A stretch of DNA of 64,000 bases, from contig NW_024609880.1 of assembly GCF_016920785.2 (NCBI RefSeq), positions 50,306,296-50,370,295 on the forward strand, given 5' to 3'. The notes under the pieces are model-generated. The model had not been told where the DNA came from. It worked only from the letters and a program-made list of their open reading frames with translations, and ran no database searches. Shown here one piece after another: positions 21,932 through 34,117 of this stretch; position 1 is the stretch's first letter; each line of letters starts with the position of its first letter. A program made the translations under genes and the position numbers. The stretch is from Ixodes scapularis (lineage: Eukaryota; Arthropoda; Arachnida; Ixodida; Ixodidae).

Positions 21932-22359
21932 TCATATAGTTGACAAGCGGAGTACCTTTCGGGAAGGCTTCTGCGAAAGCCTCAATATATTCTCTAGTGG
22001 GCTGTTTAAGTCACCAGCCCAGTTTGCCAAAAAAGGTCTGAGCAGTTTTTTGAGAAAGAATTCGCAGAGCTCTTCGCTGTGGTAGGGGTCTCGGCAGTTA
22101 ACACACCACATCAGCGGGCAGTCCATAAGATGTGAAAACACAGCGCTCGAGAGGACCTTGCAAATCGTTCCGCAACCACGAATCTCTGCCGACTGTAGAG
22201 CCCTCTCGACAAAGGCGCAGCCGAGCTTGCACAGCCAGACAGCTTCAGGTCGTGGATAGCTGAGTCCTCCTTGGTCAAGTCTAAACATGGACTTATATGC
22301 TCCGTCATGTGATGCATTTCCCTTAAGTTGCGCTTGCATTCAGGACACGTCACCTGCAA
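21932..22359 (-). pseudogene. Possible transposase C-terminal fragment (P-element/THAP type)
   Basis: On the reverse strand a frame starts VTCPECKRNLREMHHMT, then after a one-frame shift continues SMFRLDQGGLSYPRPEAVW, CKLGCAFVERAL, ICKVLSSAVFSHL and ELCEFFLKKLLRPFLANWA. The CxxC followed by a DxGGLxYP segment resembles the region after the catalytic core in P-type transposases, by general knowledge of the family. The catalytic part, THAP domain and flanking ends are not visible. It could also be another transposon protein. It is broken and short. Confidence 0.45.
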
Positions 22360-22744
22360 AGTTTAGCGGGTTCTACACATTAGCCTTCCTTGCTTTCACT
22401 GAGAAATTCTTATTGCTTTGCTAGGTTGAATGTTTCAGCTAACCACTTTGAAATTACGAGAATTTCTACAAATGAAAATGGTCACATTTTGTTCGCAAAC
22501 GAAGGCCAAGTAGCCAGCCATGTAAGTCAGCGGTGCGAACTCAAGTTCGGAAGAGACTTCATTGTACTTCATCAACTGCGGGATTTCCTGTTTCACGAGT
22601 GGAGTTGGCACATTTCATCGCCGTCTGGCATTCAGAACTAGAACGCGCATTTACATTTCCGGCAGCTTCCAAAATGCCAGCACAAACCACGCACGCGAGC
22701 GCAGAGTGACACTACGATATTTTCGCCAAGCACAGTGGTGCATA

Positions 22745-22769
22745 GGGGGGGGGGGGGGGGGGGGGGGGG
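22745..22769 (+). repeat. Poly-G tract, 25 bases
   Basis: Other homopolymer or mixed tracts: C 23549-23570 plus AC to 23585; C 52210-52223 plus CA to 52237; GT plus G at 57025-57054; T 8969-8991; T 42528-42553; (GTT)n 37447-37466. Confidence 0.9.
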
Positions 22770-23434
22770 AAGCGAATTTTGCTGCCTTTCGCAACCGCGG
22801 CAGCGCCTCGGTATTGGCGAAGCCAATGACAGGCAGCTATTTTGTCTGGGTAGCGGAGCAAGAGCCCGTTGGGCGCCTTTCCTATACTCCGTTTCACCTT
22901 ATGTTGTACCGCAGCGAAGGCTGGAAGCGCGAGCTCATAGCGTTGACAGCTGCCCTTACTGCACGAGAGCTTGTGCCGCCGAGATGTGCCCCAGAGCAAG
23001 GAGCTTGCGCTTACAGCCTTTCCTGCGGTACACTGGGTGAAACAGAGTATAGCTTTCAGCTCATAAGGCCGCTCACTAGAGTGCCTTCATACACACGCGC
23101 GCTTTTGCTTGAGTGGTGACATCTCAGCCATTTTTCCGCCCAGTCGTTTTTTTATGCATTTTGAAGTGCGCGCAATCCGGTGTCCCTCAGCTCGAGCGCG
23201 TAGCTTTGGCTAATGCATAGACGCCATTTTAGCGCCCAAGTCACGCACCGAGTGCGCGAGAGCGTCACGCGCTGGCACATAAGAGCAACAATGGATGTCT
23301 TCACCCTGAGACAGACAGACATGTAGGCACCCTACCGCTCACCAATGTGCAGCGCCCCCACGGAAAATGGGAGAAGTTCTGCTCTCACGCGCGCTCTTTT
23401 GTTTTCGGAAAGACATCGGCAGGCCGCACCAACA

Positions 23435-23550
23435 GGGGGGATCGAGTGGCCGTGGTACTGCACTGGCTAACTTGCTAATCTACAGCTGAGAGACTCGTTG
23501 CCCCTGTGAGGCAGACCAAGTTCTAGGCTGTATAAACATACTACACAACC
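23435..23550 (+). repeat. Internally deleted SINE (Ruka-like)
   Basis: The head GGGGGGATCGAGTGGCC is joined directly to the tail block GTACTGCACTGGCTAA...TACAGCTGAGAG...GGCTGTATAAACATAC. The middle, including the B box, is missing. A poly-C and AC tract follows at 23549-23585. Confidence 0.65.
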
Positions 23551-23553
23551 CCC

Positions 23554-23584
<31 letters not shown>

Positions 23585-24640
23585 AGAACGCGACACCCGG
23601 TGTGGTGCACATCCTGTGGCGGCAGCTCTAAGGCTCCATTCACACCGGTGTTCAAATCGCAGTCGCGAAGAGGATCCGCTGGTTTTCATCATCATCCGCG
23701 CGTGAATTTGTATTGCATCTTTCAGCAACCGCGTTCGCAACCGCTTTGCGGTTGCGGTTGAGTCGCCAGTGTGAATGCCGCGTAATGCCTCGTTCACAGT
23801 GGCGGTTGAACCGCGTTCGCGAAGCGGGTGCGAGCAAACCAGCGGATCCGCTTAGCGGTTGCGATTTGAAAGCCAGTGGGAATACAGCATACCACTACGT
23901 CAAGGTCGATGGAGGGCCGGGGGCCCTATTACCACACGTTTAACCGCCGCTGCTGGTGCCGTAAGGCAAGAGCAGCATTGACAAGGCAAAATGAGGAAGT
24001 TTCACAACAAAAAAGAATCCTCACCCTAAGTAAAGGTCACACGGAGGCACGCTAGGCTGGCACCCTTGTCTCAGAACTACGGTTTTTCACAAACTTCCTC
24101 GGCTCGTGAACGCATGCTGGCGTGCACGTTCCCCCCGAAATCTTAATTGGGATTCATCGGGTGTTTCGAGCAAACAATGCAATTAGAACGCAGACAATAC
24201 GACGAATGTACTTGTGCGGGTAATAACTTGAGAAATGCGTTCCACCCTCGGCCACACGAGGCCTTTCTCGGCAATTTAGAGAGACGTGTTGTGAAGAACT
24301 GCGTCGGAGGAATACAGAGTGCTTGTGGAACACCCCGAGCCGATCGTTGCCCCATCGTGCGAGCTGTCACGTCGACACAACCGCGTGCTCTATGCGCGGT
24401 GTGCTCTTGTCGACCAACCTTCTGGGAACCCGTTCCCTCCTGTTCTTTAATAAAGGAATTTATCCGGCGATTTATGTTCCTTGGAGCAAGGGTCTTCCAT
24501 CGGCGCTTGTGCGAAAGAAACGCACACGCTTGTACTCTGTGTTTGTGCCAAAAACAAAACAAAAACAAATTAGGCGTTTGAGTTTAGGCAGTGTGAAGTC
24601 GGATTTGCGTGCCTTTGAGATATGGCAACACTGGTTTACC

Positions 24641-24815
24641 CGGCAGACGAGGAATTGTGCCAGTGCAGTAAGACCGCTATAGCCTGGGGTCTTTACTTCG
24701 CGTCACAGTATATACACGTGATACACAATCGCTCGCCGGTACGATGTTTCGGCCAGATCGAAACGGGCAGGGCTGGGGATTGTGCCCAGGATTCCTGGGT
24801 CCTGCAGCGCGGAGT
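24641..24815 (-). repeat. tRNA-derived SINE copy (Ruka-like), reverse
   Basis: Reverse complement shows CAGGAATCCTGGG, GTTTCGATCTGGCC, CGTACCGGCGAGCG, AAGACCCCAGGC and ACTGCACTGGC. Head and tail are worn. Confidence 0.65.
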
Positions 24816-25643
24816 CTCGCTCTATGCAAAACTGGTGGCCGCGATAGACGCTTTGCACACACTGTTGCCGCCATTGCTAACCTTCTCTCGCTTTACCCAG
24901 AGGCCAAGTCAGTGATGCGGGCGTTGAAGAGCTTCCCCAAAGGCCAATGCTGGGGATAAGGACGCAGTAGAATTTAAAACGGCCATAAGCTACCTTGCTG
25001 TGGCCATGATGAAGCGAAGTAAACGTAATAGGGGGAAAACGAAATTGAGGGTCGGTTATGGCGGCGCCCATGCCCAGCCGCTGCAAAGCGTCCGTATTTT
25101 GGGCATCCAAGCATGTGCTTGAATCTCAATTCACACCGAACGCTGATGCCGCAGCGCTCGTACGTCCAAAGTGTGCTGAAAATATGGCGTCCTGGGATAA
25201 TGGATGCAGTATGCAACAGGTAGGTGCTTGCTTCGGAAAAGGGTCCTTTGACCCTTTGCCCGGCGAAAGAATCGTGCCCCCGAAAAGAGGAAAAGATGTC
25301 TCCGTGAAAATAAAGAGAAAAGACAAGCGGAGCGATTGTGTCACAGAACGTGCAGGAAAGAGTAATGGGTGAGAACGCACAGTCGAATTTCCACCCGAGG
25401 GGAAAAGCCAAAATAGGAAAAGGACACTGAAATTGAAATCGAAGCTGTCTTTGTAAGAAATCTCTGTGCGCTCAGGAGAACGCAGGCAACAAATCATTGC
25501 AATTTAGATATGTAAGGAAAAATTCGAATTCATTAGTCAATGATAAGATGCCGATCATAGTGGAAAACAAAAACCAACAAATGAGGTGACAAAAAGGAAA
25601 AAAAAAGACAATTAGTGTATTTTTCTCTTTGTTTCCTTCCCAC

Positions 25644-25647
<4 letters not shown>

Positions 25648-25697
<50 letters not shown>
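25648..25697. repeat. TA microsatellite
   Basis: 50 bp of uninterrupted TA. Confidence 0.95.
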
Positions 25698-25700
<3 letters not shown>

Positions 25701-26063
25701 TACGATTGGTCATTAGCACGCCGGCGCGCTAACTTTGTTTTCAATACGCGGATAACATGTGTGCTCCAGAAATATCGCGTGAAAGAAACATTATACGCTC
25801 TTTATTCCGCACCAATCCCGATATACCCCTTCGGAGAATCACCGAGGTATTGTAATAGGCATGAATCTCATTAAGGATTATGACTTCTGTTGTTGAAAAT
25901 AAAAGCGGAAAATTATCAATGGTCATCCAGGACTCAAAAAAGGAAAGAAAAAAAAAATAAATCGGTAAGTGGCTACGCCCGTTCTTCTTCCCGGGGTTGT
26001 TCTAGATCTCGTCCAAGTAAGGCCTTGTCGGCTGCGCGCAAAAGAATGAGGTGACTACACTTG

Positions 26064-26145
26064 ATTGGATGGATGGATGGATGGATGGATGTTAATGACT
26101 ATACCCTTTGTAACGGGCGGTGGCTTGCGCCACATAGCCTAGATC
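26064..26145 (-). repeat. LINE 3' end with GGAT tail, reverse
   Basis: (GGAT)n at 26064-26092, then TTAATGACTATACCCTTTGTAACGGGCGG, matching 2277-2310. No coding part remains. Confidence 0.5.
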
Positions 26146-26689
26146 TAAAAAGACAAACATATCATTTGTCTTTTTCATGGTTTCAGTTTAAGTCCAACCG
26201 TGGCCAACACTAAGATCCGATGGAGCCAATCGGGAAGCGTCAAAAGTGCACCGTCACGGCGCTCGTCGCCTTTGTGAGTTTTCCGGAGCTCAACCAATCA
26301 CTCGCGCAAAGAAAAAAAAAAACTCAGCATCGCGGCGTATTCACTTTGCGTGATTGAGTGAGTCGGTGATTAGCAAGCGCACAAAGGTGTTACGAAATAT
26401 ATATACGTACCGTTTCTTCATCAAACAGAGCGCGATCGAGGAGCAGAAGACTTATAGTCCACTCGGCTTTATACTTGGACACGAAACGCTTGTGTTCACA
26501 CGTCGGAGACTGCACCAGCGTCCCTTTGCTCTCAGTGAGCGAATTTCTAAAGCGTTTCCGCAGCCAGATGATGACCCGAGAGCCTCGTGAGGCAAAACCT
26601 ATCAAGGCTCGCGGGTGACAAGTGCATCAGTGCGCCAACAGTTGCACTTACTCCATGAGAAAGATCTGATGTATCTAAACTACGCAGCC

Positions 26690-26995
26690 GCTAAACGAGC
26701 TGCGCTTAGTATCGGCGCTCTGTTCTTCGGTGTTGTTGTGGGCGCAGCCATCTTGGTGATTAGTGCAGAGCCGACGCAACTGCCGATCGTCGTGATTCGA
26801 AAGTGCCACTTCCTCAGCTTTAGATTCGGTGTCAGGAAGCTCGTGTAATCTTGATCTGCTCTGTCGCGTACTGTTTAGAAACATTTGGGGAGAACGGAAA
26901 AGAGACTTTTGTGATTTCGAATGAGGCTTCAGATAACTGGCCACCATGATTTTAACCCTCAAGGTGGGTGAGTGTCGTTACTGTGAAGGGTAGCT
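26690..26995 (+). repeat. 330-bp TIR element, dispersed copy
   Basis: GAGCTGCGCTTAGTATCGG...CAACTGCCGATCGTCGTGATT...GATAACTGGCCACCATGA...GAAGGGTAGCTCATTT. Upstream at 26177-26290 is AGTTTAAGTCCAACCGTGGCC, also found before the copy at 51560, so a longer parent repeat is likely. Confidence 0.7.
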
Positions 26996-27395
26996 CATTT
27001 CGTCTTATTTTCTTCAAATTTTCCTGAATTTATCTTTTTCTTTTTTTTACTGTTTTTGTTTTCGATTATTTCTTATATTTTATATTTTCATAATTTTATC
27101 ATTTAATTTATTCAATTTTTGTATCGTTACATATCTGCCTGCAACATTGCCCTTCTCCGTTTTCCGTAATTTTCATTCATGGAATTCCACGCTTCCTTCT
27201 CACCAGCTGTGAGTAGCGCTTGTCCTGTACTTTTCGTGTTCTGCGCTCTTGCGATATCGTATATATGATACACAAACAAACGTACAGGCTGAAATTGCAA
27301 CGTCACGGCACATTCACTTCTGCGGAATAGGTAAACTAACAAAAAAATTACAGGAGGGCACTTAACACTGCTGACGTGAAGGAAGGCGAAACCAT

Positions 27396-27455
27396 TATTC
27401 GCGACTCCAATTCACTATAGGTGGCGCCATTCGTTATTCAAAATGGCGGTTAAAG
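27396..27455 (+). repeat. Short fragment of the 58158 TIR element
   Basis: TTATTCGCGACTCCAATTCACTATAGG.GGCGCC and CAAAATGGCGG match the start of the shared interior. Confidence 0.5.
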
Positions 27456-28775
27456 TGAGGGTCAGAAACGCGTGCCACTATACCAGTTGCTGAGCCTGTC
27501 TACTGTGCTGGTTTAACTCAGCGACACAAATTATTTCTGCTTATACAAAAACGTTAGGGTGTTATGAGGGCAAGTCACCTGTTTATCCTGAAATCAAAAA
27601 GGGCGTTTAGCGTTATTTACGCTATGAGGCACGTTTTAGTAGCTCTAGAAAGAAACCGAAAGTAACCTCTATTTTGGATTTAATTTCTCGCTATAACTGT
27701 CAATTTCGGATTCTTTCATAACTCAAGACGCACCTCAGAGCGTAATTATTGAGCTAAAGAAGTGGTTCGCAGAAACTTTATTTTGTGATATTCATTTCCG
27801 ATCCAGGCACTTCAAAATATTTTGTAGAGTTCAGTGCCATTTTAAAGAGAAGGTTTTTCATACACATTAGAGTTAACATAGAATAGTGTATTTGTTTATA
27901 AAATGAGCACTGATACTTGTGCGTTTTTAATGCCTTTTTTCGCTCAGATAATTGTCATGGGAAGAAATAAAATGCAAAGCTTTTAATGGCTGTGGGGAGT
28001 ATTTACATGATTAATTTAAATTATGTTGTAGTTTTGATTCCACTTGATTTCTTGTCGGCGCTCAGTGAAACGAAGTGTAAAGCTGGCTTTTTCCTGCGCT
28101 TCGTAGGCTGCCGACCGGTCTAGACATTTTGTTTCGTGTTTTTTTTAAGACGATACAATAAGTTTTTATTTTTTATTTTCTAGTAATAATAAGAGCAATC
28201 TCAGTGAAACGCGGCAATGCTTGATAATATGTCATTTTACTACTTCTGCTCTCGGTATAGCCTCACTGTATATCACGTGTCGTAATTAAAGTTCGTACAT
28301 TTAAAGTGTTCAAATTGATATTCTCGTTTTCCCACTATGCAGTAAAAATATATATCGAACCTTATTTTCTTTTATAATTTTTAATTGTAAATTAAGGGGA
28401 ACAAATAAGGAAAAGGGGTCCGGGGGCTGGGGTAGTTTCATTTAAAGGGTTCTTTTTTTCTATCTGGCAGCGCAAATCATATTTCCAACAAAGCGCACAC
28501 AGATAAAATACTCGTGCGTATTACGTGGTGTACAATCGACACCGTATAATCGTACATTGTGTCGATTGGTTAGAATGTCGATGAACAGAAGAAGTGATAT
28601 CGCCCTGCGATAAAGAAAAGAAATAAACATTCACTTCACTGCGGACGCCTCGCTTCATATTCTGCAGCTGATAGGGCTCTTCTGAGACACGCCAAATAAC
28701 GAAAGCAAAAAGCGTGACCATCATAGAGCAGGTTCGGCGTTTCTTTGCCTGTGTCAATGACTCCTTGCACGGCCA

Positions 28776-28812
28776 CTCGGTCACTGACACTTTTCCCGTG
28801 TCAGTGACCGAG
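28776..28812. repeat. Perfect hairpin, 15-bp stem
   Basis: CTCGGTCACTGACAC, loop TTTTCCC, GTGTCAGTGACCGAG. No surrounding element recognised. Confidence 0.8.
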
Positions 28813-29881
28813 CCCTGATTGGGAGGATCAGTGTGGAGGCGCATAGCTTATAGCTGGCTTTGTTTCTACTCACTGCTCGAACGAGAATGCCGGACACCCG
28901 CGTTTGGCATTCGAACGAATTCGAACCGGCAGTAGAGACAGACGCAGCTAGTCTCGGCATCTGCCATGAATCCTTCCAAAGGAGGTCGCCGATCTGACGT
29001 CCCCGCACGGTCTCATTTCCTCGTTTCCCTCCGTTTGTACCCGTATATTTGCTAATTATTAAACGTATATTTGCTAATTATTAAAAAATCAGGAGGATGC
29101 TTAAGGCTGCGGTCCCACGGCATCCATCTTGAACAAGGCGTTAGTTCAACCAATAGATGGCGACACGCACCCGTGGGGTGGCCGAAACATTGGTTCACAG
29201 TGGGATGGCTCGAGCACCATCACGTTCCCCTCGTGGCCTTGCTCGCTCCGCTGCCAGCTGTCCTCAGCTAGCTCAAGTAGCGTGGCCCAGCAAACGGATG
29301 TATGCGAGAATGTCAGGCTGGGTATAAATTGTTGTCTGATATAGGGAAATGCGGTCGGCGGTTGTAACGTGCTTTCGCAAAAAATCTTACCAAGAAGGAA
29401 TCAAATGTTGATTGACGTGTCAATATTCTATCAATGAAAATTTCCTCTGCAGGAATGTACGCTCAGTAGACTCAAACAGTGGAAGCGGACGTCGAGTAAA
29501 CTGCTTCGCGATTTACGGTACTTACCTCACCATTTTAATGACGACTAAAATAACGTCACGAAATATTGTGTTTCACGGGGTCCGGAAGATGTTGTAAAGG
29601 TTGTTACATTATAGTTCCCGGAAAACAAACGCCGTTGCAATATTTTCGGAAGTACCGACACACATTATGTTGTAAGTACAGCTTAGGGAAACCATAAGAA
29701 GAAATAGGAAGACGTTTATTTGCAATGAAGACGCTATGAATGAACGGCGTTTAGCGACGGCAAGTTATGAGCGTTCGGGAATTTATGAGTTGACATGATT
29801 GCTAACCATGGACATGCGGACAATGAAGACCAGTTTTGTCGGGAGATGGTGTTGTGGTGATGACCGGATATCGGACGACTC

Positions 29882-30650
29882 ATGGCAGACGAACAAGCAA
29901 GTTTCTTCTCAGCGATTGGTAAGTGTCCAGTTTCAAGCACAACACGTGGCTACCAACGTTGTCGACGTTTCGAACACTTACCGCTTTCGACAAAAGTCCT
30001 GGCACCTGGGCTAACTTTGTGGAAAGACTCGAACAGTAACTGAAAACGATCCACTATTCAGTCGGTGGGTGGCGAAACGTATCCACATCTGCGGAGTCAT
30101 GTACGATGCGTACTCTAAGTGGCTGGAAGTTTACACGATGTCTGCCACGACGTCCAAACACGTCATTGACGTTCTACGGTCTCTTTTACCTACTTTTGCC
30201 CTACCGAAAACACTTTTCTCTGATAACGCGCCAAATCTTGCTTCAAATAAAATAAACAAGTTTTTGAAGAAAAAAAAAAACAAAAAAACGGCATCAGGCA
30301 TCACATTAGTGCACCATACCATCCTGCAACTAACGGGCAAGCAGAACAGATGGTGTGCGCAACGAAAAAAAATCCCTTTTGAAGCTTACGGAAGAAGCAG
30401 TCCAGTGAAGAATCGCCAGGTTCTTGTTCCGGCAGCACGCGTCGGTCTCATCTTACACAAAAAAAAAACCGCCGAAGCAATATTCGGCGGAAGAATAGCC
30501 ACACCCCTCGATCTCATGATACTATCGCTTACGAACAAAGATCGAGAGATACCCACATCGGGAGTAATGGCAGTTTATTCGGTCGGACAACTCGTCTACG
30601 TGAGGAATTTCAGCGGAAGTCTTTCCTTCCATGTAAAACTTGAGTAGAAA
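29882..30650 (+). pseudogene. Gypsy (Ty3-type) retrotransposon remnant: gag start joined to integrase, copy 1
   Basis: A gag-like block with FDKSPGTWANF and ERLE near 29983-30040 is followed almost at once by integrase core sequence from 30066: YDAYSKWLEV with the first catalytic Asp, FSDNAPNLAS with the second Asp, then a frame-broken HH..APYHP block, FGGR.ATP and VRNFSG. Protease, reverse transcriptase and RNase H are absent. An A-rich frameshift near 30270-30290 and other breaks disable it. The motif set fits the Mag-like gypsy group by general knowledge. It is not a working gene. Confidence 0.75.
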
Positions 30651-31373
30651 AGGCTCTATGTTGGTTGACCAGGAGGTGTCATCTCTCTGAATAGGTTGGA
30701 TATCAATGCCCTTAAGTGTAAGTATAACTAAATCACAAACCTTTCTTTGTGTATTGTGTAACTGCCCTTGTATTTGATAGTAGAAGCTACGGTGGTGATC
30801 TGGACCTTTCACACCAGACTCCTTTTTCTTATTTTTCGCCTCATACTCCTTTGCGGTTTAAGTATGCTTCAAGAATCTTTTGGAACGGGGACACTTTACG
30901 TCAACGAGGTCATTTGTTCCAAGTAGTCAATCAGGGAATGCTGCTAGAAATCCGTCCCTCATATTAACGAATAAGCCGCGCTTCTGCACAGTGCAGTTTT
31001 CCTGTTCCACGTTCAGTTGTAAAGCAACATCCTCATTGATTCTACCATATACTGTTGCGGGTGAAGAAAGTCTTTGTGTACACGGTACTTGAAAGAAGTC
31101 TGGCACAGTACGTTGTGGTTCGACACCGACTAATGTTGTCGTCTTTATAGAGCCTCATCATTTAATCATTACCTCGTCACCTCATATTGCTCTTCATCAA
31201 CAGTAAGTACAATAGGCTACCGCCACATTACAATCCAAGAATTGAAAAATTAAGTCGTTCAGTCCTTCAACCAGTTTATAATTTATATAATGTTATTACG
31301 TTACATTACCTCGAGACGATCGACGTCCATTGTCGATCTTCAAATACTTATACGTGTATATAAATTAGACGCA

Positions 31374-31655
31374 CAAGGGGGGGTTGGTTGCCGAGTGCAT
31401 GGTCTAGCGCACACCAGCTCGGAGCACTGGGAGCGAAAGCTCGCGCTGCAGAACCCACCCCGCCCCTGCGCGTTTCGATCTGGAAGAGCATCGTACCGGC
31501 GTGCGGTCGTGCATCACTACTGCGTGGCGCACGTTGAAGACCCCAGATTTTCGGTTGTACCGCACTGGCTAAATTGCTCATCTACAGCTGAGACACCAGA
31601 CGCCCACTAAGGCAGACTAACTTCCGGCTGAATAAACATACACACAACAATTTGC
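31374..31655 (+). repeat. tRNA-derived SINE (Ruka-like), inside composite unit 1
   Basis: Starts with a G run then GGTTGCCGAGTG.TGGTCTAGCGC, a tRNA-like A box, and ends GAATAAACATACACACAAC. Flanked by an 11-bp duplication AATTAGACGCA (31363-31373 and 31656-31666). The B-box block is deleted compared with the copy at 20921. Transcribed by RNA polymerase III if active; a non-coding retroposon. Confidence 0.8.
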
Positions 31656-31899
31656 AATTAGACGCATAATAACAAAGAACACAGTGTGCCGCCTCTTTTC
31701 TTTGGATGCCTTTTTTCTAAACCAGCGCAAGCTCGTGCGTTCTCTCTTTTGAGACGGTTAGAACGGTCGCGTATAAAACCCGCGTTTCTCCTACCCGCCC
31801 GCTTCCTCCTCTCATTATGTGTATTCGGTTATAACTAAATAAGCTATAATAATGGTGTATTATTCATATTTACTTTCAGTTTCAGTCAGGGAAAAGGAG

Positions 31900-32235
31900 T
31901 TTCGCGGCAACTAGAGCCAATAAATGAGCTGCGCTTAGAGTATCGGCACTCTCTTCCCCGACAGTGTTGTGAACGCCGCCATTTTGGTGCTTGTGCAGAG
32001 CAGGCGCAACTGCCGATCGTCATGATTCAAAAGTGCGACATCGTCAGCATTAGATTCGGTGTTAGGAAGCTCATGTAATGTTGCTTTGCTTTGTCGCAAA
32101 CTGTTTAAAGTGGGGGACGGAAAAGCGTTTCTTGTGATTTCAGATAAAGCTTCAAATAACTGGCAACCATAATTTTAAGCCATACTAAGGCCAAGCGTGG
32201 CTACTCTGAAGCGTAGCTTATTTAATAACACTATT
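31900..32235 (+). repeat. 330-bp TIR element, AAATRAGCTRCGCTTAGAGTA family, in unit 1
   Basis: Starts near AATGAGCTGCGCTTAGAGTA and ends TCTGAAGCGTAGCTTATTTA, so its ends are inverted copies of each other. Related to 26690-26995, 32604-32935, 45528-45840, 45945-46275 and 51560-51893. Contains GCCGCCATTTTGGTGCTTG and CAACTGCCGATCGTCATGA. No frame of interest. Confidence 0.7.
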
Positions 32236-32265
32236 CATGCTCTTGTTCAAGAGGCTTGTAATACC

Positions 32266-32522
32266 TAGGGTGCCTCAATGTCCTTCTGTTTAGGGTGATG
32301 CCACTCTCTGTAGTACCCGATGCCGACAGCACGCGCTCACGGGGAAAATACAAAGAAATCGACGAAAACAAAATGTCGCCATAGCACAATCAGCGCCACG
32401 AGCGCGTGCAGGGACACGTCTTTCACGCGCTTCTGAACAAAAAATAAAAATAAAAGAGGGGGACAAAATGGCCAGATGTCGTACTCCACCCTAAGCAAAG
32501 GGCACATGAAGTGCTCCACCCA
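32266..32522. mobile_element. hAT-like MITE, TAGGGTGCC family, copy B, inserted in composite unit 1
   Basis: 257 bp flanked by the 8-bp duplication GTAATACC (32258-32265, 32523-32530). The matching position in composite unit 2 (45867-45874) holds a single GTAATACC with no insert, which proves the insertion and its boundaries. The left end is intact (TAGGGTGCCTCA). The right end is damaged (GTGCTCCACCCA). Confidence 0.9.
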
Positions 32523-32603
32523 GTAATACCTGGAGGGGCCATATCGTAAGCCCCGTGGATTCCACAAGCCACTACCTTTTGACACCTGCCTCTTCTTCAT
32601 TGT

Positions 32604-32935
32604 TCCCGCTTGTGCCAGTAAATTAGCTACGGTTCAGAGTAACGACACTTGGCCATATTGTGGCTTAAAATCATGGTTGCCAGTTATATGAAGCTTTATC
32701 TAAAATCACAGGAAACGCTTTTCCCACCCTCACAAATGTTTAACAACCCGCGACAGAGAATTGCAATATTGCATCAGCTTCCTAGCACCGCATCTAATGC
32801 TGAGGAAGTCGTACTTTTAGATCACGATGATCGGCAGTTGCGTTTGCTCTGAGCAAGACCCAAAATGGCGGCGCCCAAAACAATTTTGGGGAACGGAGTG
32901 CCGATACTTTAAAGCTCATTTAGTGACTCTAGGCA
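32604..32935 (-). repeat. 330-bp TIR element, inverted partner in unit 1
   Basis: Reverse complement of the 31900 copy at roughly 80 percent by eye. The two form a large inverted pair around the hAT-like MITE copy B. Includes AAAATGGCGGCGCCC near the outer end. Confidence 0.7.
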
Positions 32936-34090
32936 TGAAGTGAACTCGGGTGTATTCTTTCCTCTTCGTCTTCATTGTTTATTGATTTCAATCATATCAA
33001 ATAATGAACACATTATATCACGCTACGCTTGTGTAAATATTGGTCTTAGATTTATTAGCCTGACCCAGTACTTAAACCATTCAGTTATCGATACTAAATC
33101 TTCCAATATATTTTTTAAATGTGAGGGTAAAAAGACACGGAGATTGATGATGATACAGACGCCAACGCCGCCCTCGGAAATTTTTTGAACATTAGAAATC
33201 AGCAGTTTGTCTGCCATCCTCCAGGTAGCGCAACAAAACACCCAAACAGTTTTTAATTGTTTTTAAAATTAGCTAAGCTCTACACCTATTAAGAAACCAA
33301 AGCAATATCATTGTGAAAATTTAATACATCGCAATGTATATCTATTCCAAACTATAAATGTTATTAAATGCCAATAAATCTGTTTGATGTCCAAAACAGA
33401 TATGCGTCAAAAACAGGTAAGTTTGAAGGGCTCCTGGAGCGTTATGACTTTGAAAATGAAAAAAAAAGCCATCGTCCACCTCTTGGGCAACCATTGTAGC
33501 TCTAAATGTTATAAAAGATTTTATCATAGTTTAATTATTTCTTCAGCGGCATTTGAACTACCATGACTCGAAGCACAAAAAAGTGCTACGTTTAATATAA
33601 AATATCAAAACAAAAAAAAATTTACACAACATTAATTTTTTATCTGCATATTACCAGTTATAAGCACTACATCTGTAGCTAATTTCATTGCCCTAGCCCT
33701 TGTCATTAAAAACATATTTGTGCGGAAAAATGTCAATTTTAGGGCAATATTTGGAGGGATGAAAAAAACAAAGTAGTGCAAATATCAAAAAAGTGGATCG
33801 TTAGATTCTGCTCCGACATTATCTTAACAAAACTGCTATATTGGAATCGTGCTATCTTTAATAGATCGTTCATAAAACATGAACTAGCGGAGCAAGTGAG
33901 GGTCCGCGCCATCATATTCGCAACGCTACAAATGCGCATGAACAGTAAAAACCAACACATACATAATATCAAATGAAAGAGGATTGCATTGTCTTTCAAA
34001 TGACATCAATCCCACAAAACAGTATTTAAAAGGAGATGAGTAATGGCCTGCCGAAAAGTACCTAAACTGCCACATTCAGTGGGACCGTGG
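32936..34090. other. AT-rich 3' part of composite unit 1
   Basis: Matches 46276-47430 in unit 2. Short frames exist in both copies on both strands (for example 33739-33999 reverse), but none shows a known domain or a clear coding bias. Confidence 0.55.
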
Positions 34091-34117
34091 CCTTTAAGAG
34101 TGGAACGCGAAAGCCGT

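Larger units (their letters stand above)
24830..29100. other. Mostly AT-rich, no gene recognised
   Basis: Apart from the repeats listed (TA tract, LINE tail, 330-bp element, hairpin), 27000-28500 is AT-rich and featureless. Frames at 24974-25497 lie on both strands without motifs. Confidence 0.55.
29101..34097. mobile_element. TTAA-bounded composite unit, copy 1 (about 5.0 kb)
   Basis: Begins TTAAGGCTGCGGTCCCAC and ends (other strand) TTAAAGGCCACGGTCCCAC, so the unit has short imperfect inverted ends next to TTAA on both sides. Content in order: unassigned 5' part, gypsy gag/integrase remnant (29882-30650), an AT-rich stretch of unknown nature, a SINE (31374-31655), an inverted pair of 330-bp elements with a hAT-like MITE between them, and about 1.1 kb of AT-rich sequence. 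Copy 2 (42660-47439) matches throughout. TTAA targets are known for piggyBac and Kolobok elements; the tips here match neither signature clearly and no transposase is visible. Confidence 0.8.

Noticed and set aside
22562..23119. 185-codon frame with a Gly run
   Set aside because: Runs through a 25-base poly-G tract and has a competing reverse frame; no motif.
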